A stretch of 64,000 bases of DNA from Nonomuraea gerenzanensis (lineage in GTDB: Bacteria > Actinomycetota > Actinomycetes > Streptosporangiales > Streptosporangiaceae), in assembly GCF_020215645.1 (NCBI RefSeq), contig NZ_CP084058.1, forward strand, positions 1,674,001-1,738,000, in the 5' to 3' direction. The position numbers and the translations under genes are program-made. The notes under the pieces are model-generated. The model was given only the letters and a program-made list of their open reading frames with translations, made no database searches and was not told where the DNA came from. Positions within the stretch are counted from its first letter, which is position 1, and every line of letters starts with the position of its first letter. This document shows, one piece after another, positions 54,363-64,000 of this stretch.

Positions 54363-54393
54363 TTGCAAGCGCTTGCGTGAAAGGTCGTATAGT
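54363..54393 (+). promoter_or_regulatory. Promoter and operator of the LacI gene
   Basis: GCAAGCGCTTGC (54365-54376) is a perfect palindrome of the LacI/GalR type overlapping TTGCAA (54363-54368), a possible -35 box. TATAGT (54388-54393) is a strong -10 box, 19 bases away. The start would fall at the ATG at 54400, so the message is probably leaderless and autoregulated. Confidence 0.65.
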
Positions 54394-54399
54394 TTGCGC

Positions 54400-55389
54400 A
54401 TGACGCGACGACTCGCAGAGGTGGCCAAGAAGGTCGGAGTGAGCGAGGCGACCGTGAGCCGCGTGCTCAACGGCAAGCCGGGGGTGTCCGACGCGACCCG
54501 CGAGGCCGTGCTCACGGCGCTCGACGTGCTCGGTTACGAACGCCCCACCCAGCTCCGCGGCGACCGCGCCCGGCTGGTCGGCCTCGTGCTCCCCGAGCTG
54601 CAGAACCCGATCTTCCCCGCCTTCGCGGAAGTGGTCGGCGGCGCGCTGGCCCAGCAGGGCTTCACCTCCGTGCTGTGCACCCGCACCGTCGGCGGCGTCT
54701 CCGAGGCCGACTACGTCGACCTCCTGCTCCAGCAGCAGGTCAGCGGCGTGGTCTTCGCCGGCGGCCTGTACGCCCAGGCCGACGCCTCCCACGGCCACTA
54801 CGAGCTGCTGCACGAGCGCAAGCTCCCCACCGTCCTGGTCAACGCCGCCGTGCAACACCTCGACTTCCCGCAGGTGTCGTGCGACGACGTGGTGGCCGCC
54901 GAGATGGCCATCGCCCACCTGCGCGCCCTCGGCCACGAGCGCATCGGCATGGTGCTCGGGCCCAAGGACCACATGCCGTCGCGGCGCAAGCTCGACACCT
55001 TCCAGGCGTCGGGCGGTGACACCGAGCTGGTCGAGCACACCATGTTCTCCCTGGAAGGCGGGCACGCGGCCGCCGCCCGCCTGGTCAGGCGCGGCGTCAC
55101 GGGCGTCATCTGCGCTTCCGACCTGCTCGCCCTGGGCACCGTACGCGCCGCCCGGCGCGCGGGGCTGGCCGTGCCCGCCGACATCTCGGTGATCGGCTTC
55201 GACGACTCCGCCCTGATGAACTGCACCGAGCCGCCGCTGACCACCGTCCGGCAGCCCATCGACGCCATGGGGCGGGCGGCGGTGGATCTGCTGGTGGCGC
55301 AGATCGACAAGGCTGTGGTGCCGGCGGACGAGCTCCTCTTCGAGCCCGAACTCGTCGTCCGCGCCTCCACCACCCGCGCCCGCTCCTGA
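54400..55389 (+). CDS. LacI family transcriptional regulator
   Basis: A 329-residue repressor with an N-terminal helix-turn-helix (RRLAEVAKKVGVSEATVSRVLNGKPGVSDATREAVL) and hinge (RPTQLRGDRARLVGLVLPEL), followed by the sugar-binding-type effector domain (VICASDLLALGTVRAARRAGLAVPADISVIGFDDSALM...PPLTTVRQPIDAMG). The ATG at 54400 starts six bases after a -10 box. It lies between the GH87 gene and the importer operon, so it should regulate them; the shared operator block does not look like the palindrome of its own promoter, so dual specificity or a second regulator is possible. Confidence 0.9.
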   Translation: MTRRLAEVAKKVGVSEATVSRVLNGKPGVSDATREAVLTALDVLGYERPTQLRGDRARLVGLVLPELQNPIFPAFAEVVGGALAQQGFTSVLCTRTVGGVSEADYVDLLLQQQVSGVVFAGGLYAQADASHGHYELLHERKLPTVLVNAAVQHLDFPQVSCDDVVAAEMAIAHLRALGHERIGMVLGPKDHMPSRRKLDTFQASGGDTELVEHTMFSLEGGHAAAARLVRRGVTGVICASDLLALGTVRAARRAGLAVPADISVIGFDDSALMNCTEPPLTTVRQPIDAMGRAAVDLLVAQIDKAVVPADELLFEPELVVRASTTRARS

Positions 55390-55656
55390 CCTTCACCGCG
55401 CGCCTGGAGTGACGCGGGCGCGGAACGGCCGGGTGCGGGTGCCGGGCGCGCACGATGCGGCGCCGTGCGGCGGTCGCGCTGTGCCTGCGCCGGGTCGGCG
55501 GGACGGTGTGCGGTGGAGCTCGGCGCAAGGCGTGCGGCGAGGCGGCGGGAGGGCGTCCGGTGCGGGCTCGGCCCGGGGGACGGCTGCTGGAGGCAGGGAA
55601 ACGGCGTTCGGGGAGGGCGCGGTGCCGCGCGGGCGAGGCGTAACGCAGTCGTTATC
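55390..55656. other. Intergenic region upstream of the importer operon
   Basis: No convincing gene. GC-rich sequence rich in GCG and CGGCG, with only short ORFs on either strand that lack recognisable motifs. The regulated promoter follows at 55657-55706. Confidence 0.6.
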
Positions 55657-55706
55657 TTGCAATATGAAGTCGAAATATTGCGAACATCCGTCACGGATCC
55701 TATGGT
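55657..55706 (+). promoter_or_regulatory. Promoter-operator of the alpha-glucan importer operon
   Basis: TTGCGA (-35, 55678-55683) and TATGGT (-10, 55701-55706) are 17 bases apart, the same geometry and -10 as at the GH87 gene. The block ATGAAGTCGAAATATTGCG (55664-55682) is identical to that promoter's; upstream TTGCAAT (55657-55663) replaces TTGCGAA. GCAATAT and ATATTGC also form an inverted repeat around it. Confidence 0.85.
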
Positions 55707-55736
55707 GTGGGCACCTCGCATCAGAAGGGTCAGACC

Positions 55737-57089
55737 ATGCAGAGATCCACCGGACTCCTGCTCGCATCCGCACTAGCCCTCTCCACCGCAGCCTGCGGTT
55801 CGGGCAGCGAGCCCGCCACCCCCTCCGCCGGCGGCGCCAAGGCCGTGTCGATCACGGTGGCCTGCCAGCCGGCCAAGTCGGCCCCCAAGGAACGGCAGGC
55901 CTGGGACGACGACGTGGCCGCGTTCATGGCGGCGCACCCCGGCGTGACGGTCAAGAGCACGGACCAGCAGCCGTGCTTCGACCCCAAGACGTTCGGTCCC
56001 AAGCTCGCGGGCGGCCAGATGGAGACGGCGTTCGTGGTGCCCGTGACGAACTACAACGACGTGATCGCCAAGGGTCAGGCCCTCGACATCACCCCGTACA
56101 CGAATGTGATCAAGAACTGGAACGACCTGCGCCCCGACCACAAGGAGCTGGTCACCAAGGACGGCAAGGTCTACGGCGTCCCGAACGTGCACTACAGCGT
56201 CGGCCTGGTCTACAACCGCGCCCTGTTCACCAAGGCCGGGCTGAACCCGGACGCCCCGCCCAAGACGTGGGCCGAGGTCCGCGAGGCGGCCAAGAAGATC
56301 GCCGGGCTGGGTGCCGGTTACGTCGGCTACGGCGAGTACTCCGGCGGCAACACCGGCGGCTGGCACTTCACGCAGGCCATCTACGGCCGCGGCGGCGACA
56401 TCCTGACGCCCGACAACAAGAAGGCCGCGTTCAACTCGCCCGAGGGCAAGGCCGTGCTGCAGACGCTGCACGACATGCGCTGGGTGGACAACAGCATGGG
56501 CACCAAGCTGCTGGTCGGCTGGGAGTCGCTGATGGTCGCCATGGGCAGCGGCAAGGTCGGCATGATGCTCGGCGCGCCCGACGTGGTCACCGACGTGGTC
56601 AACAAGTTCAAGGGCAACGTCGCCGACTACGGCATCACCGGCTTCCCCGAGGCCAAGGCGTCGCTGAGCGGCGGCGAGGCGTTCATGATCAACCCGAAGG
56701 CCACGCCGGAGGAGGCCAAGGCCGCGCTGGAGTGGATCGACTTCCGCTTCAACACCGTCGGCAAGGGCCGCTTCGACTTCGCCCGCGGCAAGACCCTCGG
56801 CAACCCCGTCGGCGTCCCCGACAACGCCGTCTACGGCGACTCGCCCACCGGCCAGGCCATCCAGGCCGACCGGGTGAAGAACGCCTCGCTGCCCGTCGCG
56901 AACTACGAGACCTACGTCCAGGCCGCCGGCACGATCCCGCCGAAGGCCGAGCCGCTGTACGCCCAGGAGCTGTACGCGATCCTCGACGTGCCCATGTCGG
57001 GCGTGCTGAGCCGCAAGGACGCCAGCATCGACCAGCTCCTCGCGGACGCCGAGACGAAGGCCAACTCGGTGCTGGCGGCCAAGGGCTGA
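55737..57089 (+). CDS. Extracellular sugar-binding lipoprotein (alpha-glucan importer)
   Basis: A 450-residue binding protein. The signal peptide MQRSTGLLLASALALSTAAC has a lipobox cysteine at residue 20. The mature protein belongs to the family 1 sugar-binding proteins (VTKDGKVYGVPNVHYSVGLVYNRALF is the typical middle segment; GGDILTPDNKKAAFNSPEG likewise). The ATG at 55737 lies 31 bases after the -10 box; AGAAGGG precedes it. It would bind oligosaccharides released by the GH87 enzyme. Two permease genes and a glucosidase follow. Confidence 0.9.
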   Translation: MQRSTGLLLASALALSTAACGSGSEPATPSAGGAKAVSITVACQPAKSAPKERQAWDDDVAAFMAAHPGVTVKSTDQQPCFDPKTFGPKLAGGQMETAFVVPVTNYNDVIAKGQALDITPYTNVIKNWNDLRPDHKELVTKDGKVYGVPNVHYSVGLVYNRALFTKAGLNPDAPPKTWAEVREAAKKIAGLGAGYVGYGEYSGGNTGGWHFTQAIYGRGGDILTPDNKKAAFNSPEGKAVLQTLHDMRWVDNSMGTKLLVGWESLMVAMGSGKVGMMLGAPDVVTDVVNKFKGNVADYGITGFPEAKASLSGGEAFMINPKATPEEAKAALEWIDFRFNTVGKGRFDFARGKTLGNPVGVPDNAVYGDSPTGQAIQADRVKNASLPVANYETYVQAAGTIPPKAEPLYAQELYAILDVPMSGVLSRKDASIDQLLADAETKANSVLAAKG

Positions 57090-57093
57090 CCCT

Positions 57094-57960
57094 ATGCAGA
57101 TCTTGAGGCGCAATCTGACGGCCTACGGGTTCTTGTGCGCGGCGCTGGCGTGTTTCACGGTGTTCGCCTGGTATCCGATGGTCAGGGAGTTCATTCTGAG
57201 CTTCCAGAAGACCGACCTGATCAACGAGCCGATCTGGGTGGGCCTGGACAACTTCGTCACGGCCTTCCGGGACCCGGCCTTCGGTGAGGCGTGGCTGAAC
57301 ACGCTGGAGTTCACGTTCCTCGCACTGGTCTGCGGCTACGCCGTGCCGTTCGTCGTCGCGCTCGTGCTGAACGAGCTGCGCCACGCCCGGGCCTACCTGC
57401 GGTTCGTGGTCTACCTGCCGGTCATGCTGCCGCCGATCGTGGCGGTGCTGCTGTTCAGGTGGTTCTACGATCCGGGGCCCGGGCTGTTCAACCAGGTGCT
57501 CGACGTCTTCGGCCTGCCGCCGCTGGCCTGGCTGGACAGCTCCTCGACCGCGCTGATCTCCCTGGTCATCGTCTCGACGTGGATGAACATGGGCAGCGCG
57601 ACGCTCATCTACCTCGCCGCGCTGCAGAACATCCCGCCGGAGCTGTACGAGGCCGCGGAGCTCGACGGCGCCGGCATCTGGAAGCGCATCAGGCACGTCA
57701 CGATCCCGCAGACCCGGCTGATCCTGCTGCTCATGCTGATGTTGCAGATCGTGGCCACCATGCAGGTGTTCATCGAGCCGTACATGCTGACCGGCGGCGG
57801 CCCGGAGAACGCCACCGTCACGGTCGCGTACCTGATGTTCCAGAACGCGTTCACACTCCAGGACTACGGCTCGGCGGGTGCGCTCGGCATGATGCTGATG
57901 ATCGTGCTGCTCGTGTTCGCCGCCTTCCAGCTCCGCCTGACGAGGGAGGACAAGGCGTGA
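57094..57960 (+). CDS. Carbohydrate ABC transporter permease (MalF type)
   Basis: A 288-residue inner-membrane permease. The first helix is AYGFLCAALACFTVFAWYPM, and the coupling loop ELYEAAELDGAGIWKRIRHVTIPQ is the EAA motif. The ATG at 57094 is four bases after the binding-protein stop. It overlaps the next permease start (GTGA). As in the other sugar operon here, no ATPase gene is present, so a shared MsiK-type ATPase is likely. Confidence 0.9.
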   Translation: MQILRRNLTAYGFLCAALACFTVFAWYPMVREFILSFQKTDLINEPIWVGLDNFVTAFRDPAFGEAWLNTLEFTFLALVCGYAVPFVVALVLNELRHARAYLRFVVYLPVMLPPIVAVLLFRWFYDPGPGLFNQVLDVFGLPPLAWLDSSSTALISLVIVSTWMNMGSATLIYLAALQNIPPELYEAAELDGAGIWKRIRHVTIPQTRLILLLMLMLQIVATMQVFIEPYMLTGGGPENATVTVAYLMFQNAFTLQDYGSAGALGMMLMIVLLVFAAFQLRLTREDKA

Positions 57961-58889
57961 TCTCCGTCGGGGCCCAGGTGACGACCCGGGGCAAGCGGGG
58001 CAGGAAGCGGTCACCGAGGCCGATCGAGGTGCAGTTCCGTACGATCGTCTCGCCGCACCAGCTCAACAGCAGATGGGGCCGGCGCATCTACTGGATCGTG
58101 CTGGCGGCGGTGCTCCTGCTGTTCACGCTGGCGTTCGTCTTCCCGCTGTACTGGATGGTCACGGGCGCGCTGAAGACGCCGGAGGAGCTGGCGCAGATGC
58201 CGCCCACGCTCTTCCCCGCCGATCCGACGCCGGACGCCTTCTTCGAGGCGTGGGACCTGTTCGACATCGGCACGCTGCTGCTGAACACCGGCTACTACTC
58301 GCTGGGCGGCTGGATCGTCTGCATGGCCGTGGACGTGTCGGCGGCGTACGCGCTGTCGAAGCTGCGGCCCATGTTCGGCAACGTCATCCTCGGCATGATG
58401 CTGGCCACGCTGATGATCCCGGCGATGGTCGTGCTCATCCCGCTGTACGTGACGGTCGTGGACCTGGGCCTGCTCAACAGTCCGTGGGCGCTGTGGCTGC
58501 CCGCGGCGGCCAACGGCTTCAACATCTTCCTGCTCAAGCGCTTCTTCGACTCGATTCCCCGTGAGCTGATCGAGGCCGCGCAGATCGACGGCGCGGGCGC
58601 GGTACGGACCCTGCGCTCGGTGGTCCTGCCCATCTCCCGCCCCATCCTGGGCGTGGTGTCGATCTTCACCATCGTCACCTCGTTCAAGGACTTCGTCTGG
58701 CCGCTGCTCGTCATGACCGACAGCGACAAGATGACGATCAGCGTGGGCCTGTCACAGACGGCCGGGGCCGTCACCCAGAACCAGGTCATGGGCGGGCTGC
58801 TGATCACCAGCATCCCCATGATCATCGTTTTCTTCATCTTCCAACGGCACATCATGGCGGGTCTCACCGCCGGAAGCATCAAGGGATAA
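57957..58889 (+). CDS. Carbohydrate ABC transporter permease (MalG type)
   Basis: A 310-residue permease. A 45-residue basic cytoplasmic tail (TTRGKRGRKRSPRP...) precedes the first helix (IYWIVLAAVLLLFTLAFVFPLYWMV). The EAA loop is ELIEAAQIDGAGAVRTLRSVVLPI. The GTG at 57957 overlaps the stop of the preceding gene and ends four bases before the glucosidase start. Confidence 0.9.
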   Translation: MISVGAQVTTRGKRGRKRSPRPIEVQFRTIVSPHQLNSRWGRRIYWIVLAAVLLLFTLAFVFPLYWMVTGALKTPEELAQMPPTLFPADPTPDAFFEAWDLFDIGTLLLNTGYYSLGGWIVCMAVDVSAAYALSKLRPMFGNVILGMMLATLMIPAMVVLIPLYVTVVDLGLLNSPWALWLPAAANGFNIFLLKRFFDSIPRELIEAAQIDGAGAVRTLRSVVLPISRPILGVVSIFTIVTSFKDFVWPLLVMTDSDKMTISVGLSQTAGAVTQNQVMGGLLITSIPMIIVFFIFQRHIMAGLTAGSIKG

Positions 58890-58893
58890 GCGC

Positions 58894-60411
<1,518 letters not shown>

Positions 60412-60444
60412 CCTGGGGGCAACCAGCCTGGGCGGGGTGTGCCG

Positions 60445-63400
60445 ATGGTCGATCGGTTGCTGCTCGACATCGCCGACGACGGCATGCTGTCGGTGTCCAT
60501 GTGGCCGGCCGGCGAGCTGCCGCAGCCCGTCGGCGAGCCCGCCCCGCTGGTGCTGCCCCTCGACCGTGACTCGCTGGAAGACCTCCGCTGGTATCTGGAG
60601 GACTACCTCAGACACCCCTACGCCGGGTACGCCGACCGCGGCTCCGGCATCGCGGCCCGGCTGCCGGCGTGGGGGGAGGGCCTGTTCCACGCGGTCTTCG
60701 GCACGCCCGAGACGCGGGCGGCGTACGCGGCGGTGCGGGCCAGGGGCGACCACGCCGAGGTGGTGATCAGGTCCGCGTCGACGCAGTCGCTCGGGCTGCC
60801 GTGGGAGCTGATGCGCGATCCCAGCCGGAGGAGGCCGATCGTGCTCGACGGCGTGTCGGTGACCCGGAGCCTGCCCGTACAGGATCTGAGTGGATCATTC
60901 CCCGCGGCAGAGGGACGGCTGCGGGTGCTGATGGTCATCTCCCGCCCCGAAGGGCGCGACGACGTGGGCTACGGGCTGATCGCCCGCCCCCTGCTGGGCA
61001 TGCTCGACGCGGTACGCGGCAACGTCGAGCTGGTCGTGCTGCGCCCGCCGACCCTTGAGCACCTGCGCCGGGTGCTGATCGAGGAGCCGTTCCAGGTGGT
61101 GCACTTCGACGGGCACGGCGCCGCGTACGGCGGGGTCGTGTTCGAGCAGGAGGGCGGGGGAGCGGATCCCGTCCCCGCGGAGAAGGTGGCGCGGGTGCTG
61201 GCGGAGGGCCGCGTCCCCGTGGTGGTGCTGAACGCCTGCCGCTCCGCGCAGGTCGCGGCCCACCTGGTGCGGGGCGGGGCGGCGTCCGTGGTGGCGATGG
61301 CCTACAGCGTGTACGCGGTCGCGGCGGCCGAGTTCATGGCCGCCTTCTACGAGCGCCTGTTCGCCGGTGACCGGGTGGCCGACGCCGTCACCGCCGGCCG
61401 GGCCCGCCTGGCACTGCGCGACGGCCGGCCCAGCCCCAAGGGCAGGCTGCCGCTGGAGGACTGGGTGGTGCCGGTGCACTACCTGCGGCGCGACCTCGGC
61501 TTCCCCGGCCTGCGCACCGAGCGCCGGGGCGCCTCGCTGGACGACCTGCTGGACCGGCCGCCCGACGAGCCCCCATCGGACGACGACCTGGCGCCGGTCG
61601 GCGTGTTCGTCGGCCGTGACGACCTCTTCCACACCCTCGAATCGGCCGCCCGGCTGCAGAGGGTCGTGATCCTGCACGGCTCGGGCGGTGCCGGCAAGAC
61701 CGAGCTGGCCAAGGCGTTCGGACGCTGGTGGCGCGACACGGGCGGCGTCGAGCGGCCCGACTGGGTGATCTGGCACTCCTTCGAGCCGGGCGTCGCCTCG
61801 TTCGGGCTGAGCGGCGTGATCGACGGGATCGGCCTGCGGGTCTTCGGGACGGACTTCGCGCGCAGGGACCCCGCGCAGCGGCTCGCGGTGGTGCGCCGGT
61901 TGCTGCGGGAGCGCCGCCTGCTGCTCATCTGGGACGACTTCGAGTCCGTGCACACCATGCCCGACCCCGTCACCCCGCCGCTGTCCGCCACCGAGCTGGA
62001 CGAGCTCAAGCGCTTCCTGGGCGAGGCCGGCACGGTCCTGATCGTCAGCCGCAACCCGGAGGAGTGGCTCGGCGACCTGCGCCGCGTCGAGGTGGACGGG
62101 CTGAGCGCCGACGAGGCCGTCCTGTACGCCGACCAGCTCCTCGAACCGTTCCCCGAGGCCGGGCGCAGGCGCGCGAGCCCGGCGTTCGCCGAGCTGATGG
62201 AGTGGCTCGACGGCCACCCGCTCAGCATGCGCCTGATCCTGCCCCACCTGGCGACCACCGGCCCGGCCGCCCTGCTCGCCGCCCTACGCGGCGCCGCCCC
62301 GCTGCCGGGGCGGGACGACGGGGATCGCCGCAGCTCGCTCACGGCGAGCATCGGCTACTCCTTCGACCGCCTGCCCGAGGCCGACCGGCGCGCCCTGACC
62401 ATGGTCGCGCTGTTCCACGGCGTGGTGGACGCGAACCTGCTGGCGTGGCTGTCGGGCATCTCCGACGTGCTGCAACGCGTGCGCGGGCTGACGGCCGACG
62501 ACTGGACCCGCGTCCTGGACGGCGCCGCCGCCGTCGGCCTGCTCACCCGGTTCGCCGACGGCATGTACCGCATCCATCCTGCTCTGCCCGCCTTCCTGGC
62601 CCAGCGCTGGCGAGCCGAGGACTCCTTCGCGGCGGAGCACGCCGCCGCCGCGGGCGCGATGCTGCAGACCTGCTCCGCGCTGGCCGACTTCCTGCTGCCG
62701 CAGCTGTCGGGCCGGAGCGCCAAGGCCGGTGTCCTGCTGACGCGGCTGCATGCGCGCAATCTCACCGGCATGCTCGCCCACGCCATCGAGGAGAAGATCT
62801 GGGACCGCGCCCAGTGCATCGTGCAGACGCTGGTCGAATACTGGGACATCCGTGGATTGAGCGAGGAGACGCGAGGCTGGACCGACCGCATGCGGCTCGC
62901 GCTCGAAGGCGCTGACGGAAGCCCGCCAGGTCTGGACAGCGACGCCGGCCGGTGCTGGGCCTTCGTGGCGAGCGCCGAAGCGACCAGATCGGTGCTCGAC
63001 GAGCGGATCGGCCAGGCCCAGGAGAGGTACACGGCGATCCTGGAGCACCTCGAGCGGCAGCCGCCGGGCCCCTACCGGCAACGGCTGTTATCGGGCGTCT
63101 ACCACCAGCTCGGCGTGGTGGCGGGAGAGCGGGAGCGGTGGGAGGAGGCGGAGCGGTGGCACCGCACGTCCCTGGCCATGCACGAGGAGTGCGGCGATCG
63201 GGCGGGTCTGGCCGGGTGTTACCACCAGCTCGGCCGATGCGCGCAGGAGCAGCGGCGCTGGAAGGAGGCGGGGCGCTGGTTCCGCAAGGCGCTGGCCGTC
63301 GAGGAGGAGCTGGGCGACCAGGCTCGCATGGCCGACGGCTTCCATCAGCTCGGCATGATCGCGCAGGAGCGCCGGCGGTGGCACGAGGCGGAGCGGTGGT

Positions 63401-63732
63401 ACCACCGATCCCTGGCACTCAACGAGGACGTCGGCAACCGCCCGCATGCCGCCATCACCTACCACCAGCTCGGCCTGCTGGCCCAGGAGCGGCAGCACTG
63501 GGCCGAGGCGGAGCGGTGGTACCTCGCGGCGCTGGAGGTCAACGAGGAGCTCAACCGCGGCGGCCATCTGGTCGCCAACTACCACCAGCTCGGGGTCATG
63601 GCGGTGCAGCTCGGCCGGCCGCGGGAGGCGGAGCAGTGGTTCACCCGGGCACTCGCGCTCGCCCAGTCGCTGGACCTGCGTACGGACATCGACCGTGAGC
63701 GCGGATCGCTGGACACCTTGAGGAGGAGCTGA
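60445..63732 (+). CDS. CHAT-domain protease fused to STAND NTPase and TPR repeats
   Basis: A 1095-residue multidomain protein. The CHAT (caspase-HetF) domain occupies about residues 1-350 with His224 (HFDGHG) and Cys265 (LNACRS), the protease dyad. A NB-ARC/NACHT-like STAND ATPase follows: Walker A GSGGAGKTEL (412-421), Walker B LLLIWDDFES, and winged-helix-like helices with FHGVVDANLLAWLSG. TPR-type repeats (five with exact 40-residue period, consensus YHQLG...W..AERW) close the protein. It probably cleaves a target protein when the repeat region senses an invader. The ATG at 60445 has a GGGG site. A small membrane protein gene follows. Confidence 0.9.
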   Translation: MVDRLLLDIADDGMLSVSMWPAGELPQPVGEPAPLVLPLDRDSLEDLRWYLEDYLRHPYAGYADRGSGIAARLPAWGEGLFHAVFGTPETRAAYAAVRARGDHAEVVIRSASTQSLGLPWELMRDPSRRRPIVLDGVSVTRSLPVQDLSGSFPAAEGRLRVLMVISRPEGRDDVGYGLIARPLLGMLDAVRGNVELVVLRPPTLEHLRRVLIEEPFQVVHFDGHGAAYGGVVFEQEGGGADPVPAEKVARVLAEGRVPVVVLNACRSAQVAAHLVRGGAASVVAMAYSVYAVAAAEFMAAFYERLFAGDRVADAVTAGRARLALRDGRPSPKGRLPLEDWVVPVHYLRRDLGFPGLRTERRGASLDDLLDRPPDEPPSDDDLAPVGVFVGRDDLFHTLESAARLQRVVILHGSGGAGKTELAKAFGRWWRDTGGVERPDWVIWHSFEPGVASFGLSGVIDGIGLRVFGTDFARRDPAQRLAVVRRLLRERRLLLIWDDFESVHTMPDPVTPPLSATELDELKRFLGEAGTVLIVSRNPEEWLGDLRRVEVDGLSADEAVLYADQLLEPFPEAGRRRASPAFAELMEWLDGHPLSMRLILPHLATTGPAALLAALRGAAPLPGRDDGDRRSSLTASIGYSFDRLPEADRRALTMVALFHGVVDANLLAWLSGISDVLQRVRGLTADDWTRVLDGAAAVGLLTRFADGMYRIHPALPAFLAQRWRAEDSFAAEHAAAAGAMLQTCSALADFLLPQLSGRSAKAGVLLTRLHARNLTGMLAHAIEEKIWDRAQCIVQTLVEYWDIRGLSEETRGWTDRMRLALEGADGSPPGLDSDAGRCWAFVASAEATRSVLDERIGQAQERYTAILEHLERQPPGPYRQRLLSGVYHQLGVVAGERERWEEAERWHRTSLAMHEECGDRAGLAGCYHQLGRCAQEQRRWKEAGRWFRKALAVEEELGDQARMADGFHQLGMIAQERRRWHEAERWYHRSLALNEDVGNRPHAAITYHQLGLLAQERQHWAEAERWYLAALEVNEELNRGGHLVANYHQLGVMAVQLGRPREAEQWFTRALALAQSLDLRTDIDRERGSLDTLRRS
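63100..63699. repeat. 120-base periodic TPR coding repeats
   Basis: The codons for YHQLG or FHQLG recur at 63100, 63220, 63340, 63460 and 63580, exactly 120 bases apart, with AERW or equivalent codons at matching phase. Such regular repeats suggest recent expansion or homogenisation of the sensor region. Confidence 0.9.
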
Positions 63733-63734
63733 CC

Positions 63735-64000
63735 GTGCCCGACCCCGTAGCCGACGGTGCCAGAGCCGCCGCTCGCCGCCTCGGCCTCACCGCCGACGTG
63801 GAGAGCGCCCTCCAGGCCCGCCGCCCCGACCAGTACCTGGACCCCGTCTCCCTGGCCTCCCTGATCGTCAGCGCCGCCGCCCTGGCCTGGACGGTCTATC
63901 AGGACCTCAGGAAGAAGACGGACACGCCGTCGCCGGACGTGGTCAGCCGCACGGTTCGTACCGAGCTGCGCCGCTCCCGCACCCTCACGACTCGCGACGA
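63735..64000 (+). CDS. Small membrane-anchored partner of the CHAT protein (3' part beyond window)
   Basis: Start of a gene coupled to the CHAT gene: a GTG at 63735 follows the CHAT stop by two bases with AGGAGGAG upstream. The visible 88 residues begin with a helical segment (ADGARAAARRLGLTADVESALQARRPD), then a hydrophobic segment (VSLASLIVSAAALAWTVYQDL) and a charged tail. I recall similar short proteins beside CHAT- and caspase-like STAND genes in actinomycetes. It may hold the effector at the membrane; the rest is outside the window. Confidence 0.7.
   Translation, partial: MPDPVADGARAAARRLGLTADVESALQARRPDQYLDPVSLASLIVSAAALAWTVYQDLRKKTDTPSPDVVSRTVRTELRRSRTLTTRD

Noticed and set aside
55390..55656. 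Short plus-strand frames of about 60 to 100 codons before the importer operon
   Set aside because: Arg/Ala/Gly-rich compositional ORFs with no ribosome site, overlapping in several frames.
63100..63699. Regular 120-base repeats considered as a CRISPR-like array
   Set aside because: The repeats are coding, in frame, and vary as TPR units; there are no identical short repeats with unique spacers, and no cas genes are visible.

Overview
The window is very GC-rich, uses G/C at third codon positions and often starts genes with GTG. Many genes are coupled by 4-base ATGA or GTGA overlaps. It carries LacI-family regulators paired with sugar ABC transporters, a SARP/AfsR-type regulator, a PknB-type kinase, DUF3040 and a CHAT-STAND-TPR protein. 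This points to a filamentous actinomycete chromosome, most likely Streptosporangiaceae (Nonomuraea-like); the genus is inference. I saw no rRNA or tRNA gene, insertion sequence, CRISPR array or prophage.

Layout. (1) 1-5241, minus strand: a glycerol-type ABC transporter in the order glpS-T-P-Q-U-V, cut off by the left edge. (2) 5365-9350: a short-chain dehydrogenase, a secreted DUF4434-like protein, and a 98-residue protein coupled to a DUF6745 protein. (3) 9361-15410, minus: a complete STM4011-STM4015 operon (two radical SAM enzymes, a phosphatase-superfamily hydrolase, an ATP-grasp-like protein and two tandem leucine-rich-repeat STM4015 paralogues). Its families are named but, to my knowledge, biochemically uncharacterised. 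(4) 15558-21167: a sugar ABC transporter with a GH5 glycosidase and a divergent LacI regulator, with CGAAANTTTCG operators on both sides. (5) 21213-34365: mixed genes, including an aldo/keto reductase with a divergent HxlR regulator, a kinase, a MarR/hydrolase pair, MazG, the large SARP regulator, an amidohydrolase, an esterase, HIT and a small ATPase. (6) 34349-36911, minus: an alkylation-repair operon (ogt, a 2-oxoglutarate/Fe(II) oxygenase, an unknown gene, alkB). (7) 37018-50880: lipase, CocE-type hydrolase, a DinB-like protein carrying a minisatellite, recQ, MFS, SDR, a zinc-independent L31 behind a Zur-box-like site, a decayed DUF1152 gene, TetR, small membrane proteins, a DUF4344 peptidase with an altered active site, a secreted protein and a divergent PfkB kinase.

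(8) 50877-60411 looks like an alpha-1,3-glucan utilisation locus. It has a secreted 1094-residue GH87-type glucanase, a LacI regulator, a binding-protein/two-permease importer and a cytoplasmic GH13 alpha-glucosidase. The GH87 gene and the transporter operon, about 1.4 kb apart and on opposite strands, share the same promoter-operator design: a 19-base identical block running into the -35 box, a 17-base spacer and the same -10 hexamer. This ties the secreted enzyme to the importer. (9) 60445-64000: a CHAT protease-STAND NTPase-TPR protein with an intact His-Cys dyad, followed by a small membrane-anchored partner cut off by the right edge. This resembles NTP-dependent conflict (defence or cell-death) systems of multicellular bacteria.

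A recurring oddity is in-frame tandem repeats (12, 30, 33 and 39 bases) inside otherwise ordinary genes between 12.2 and 41 kb.
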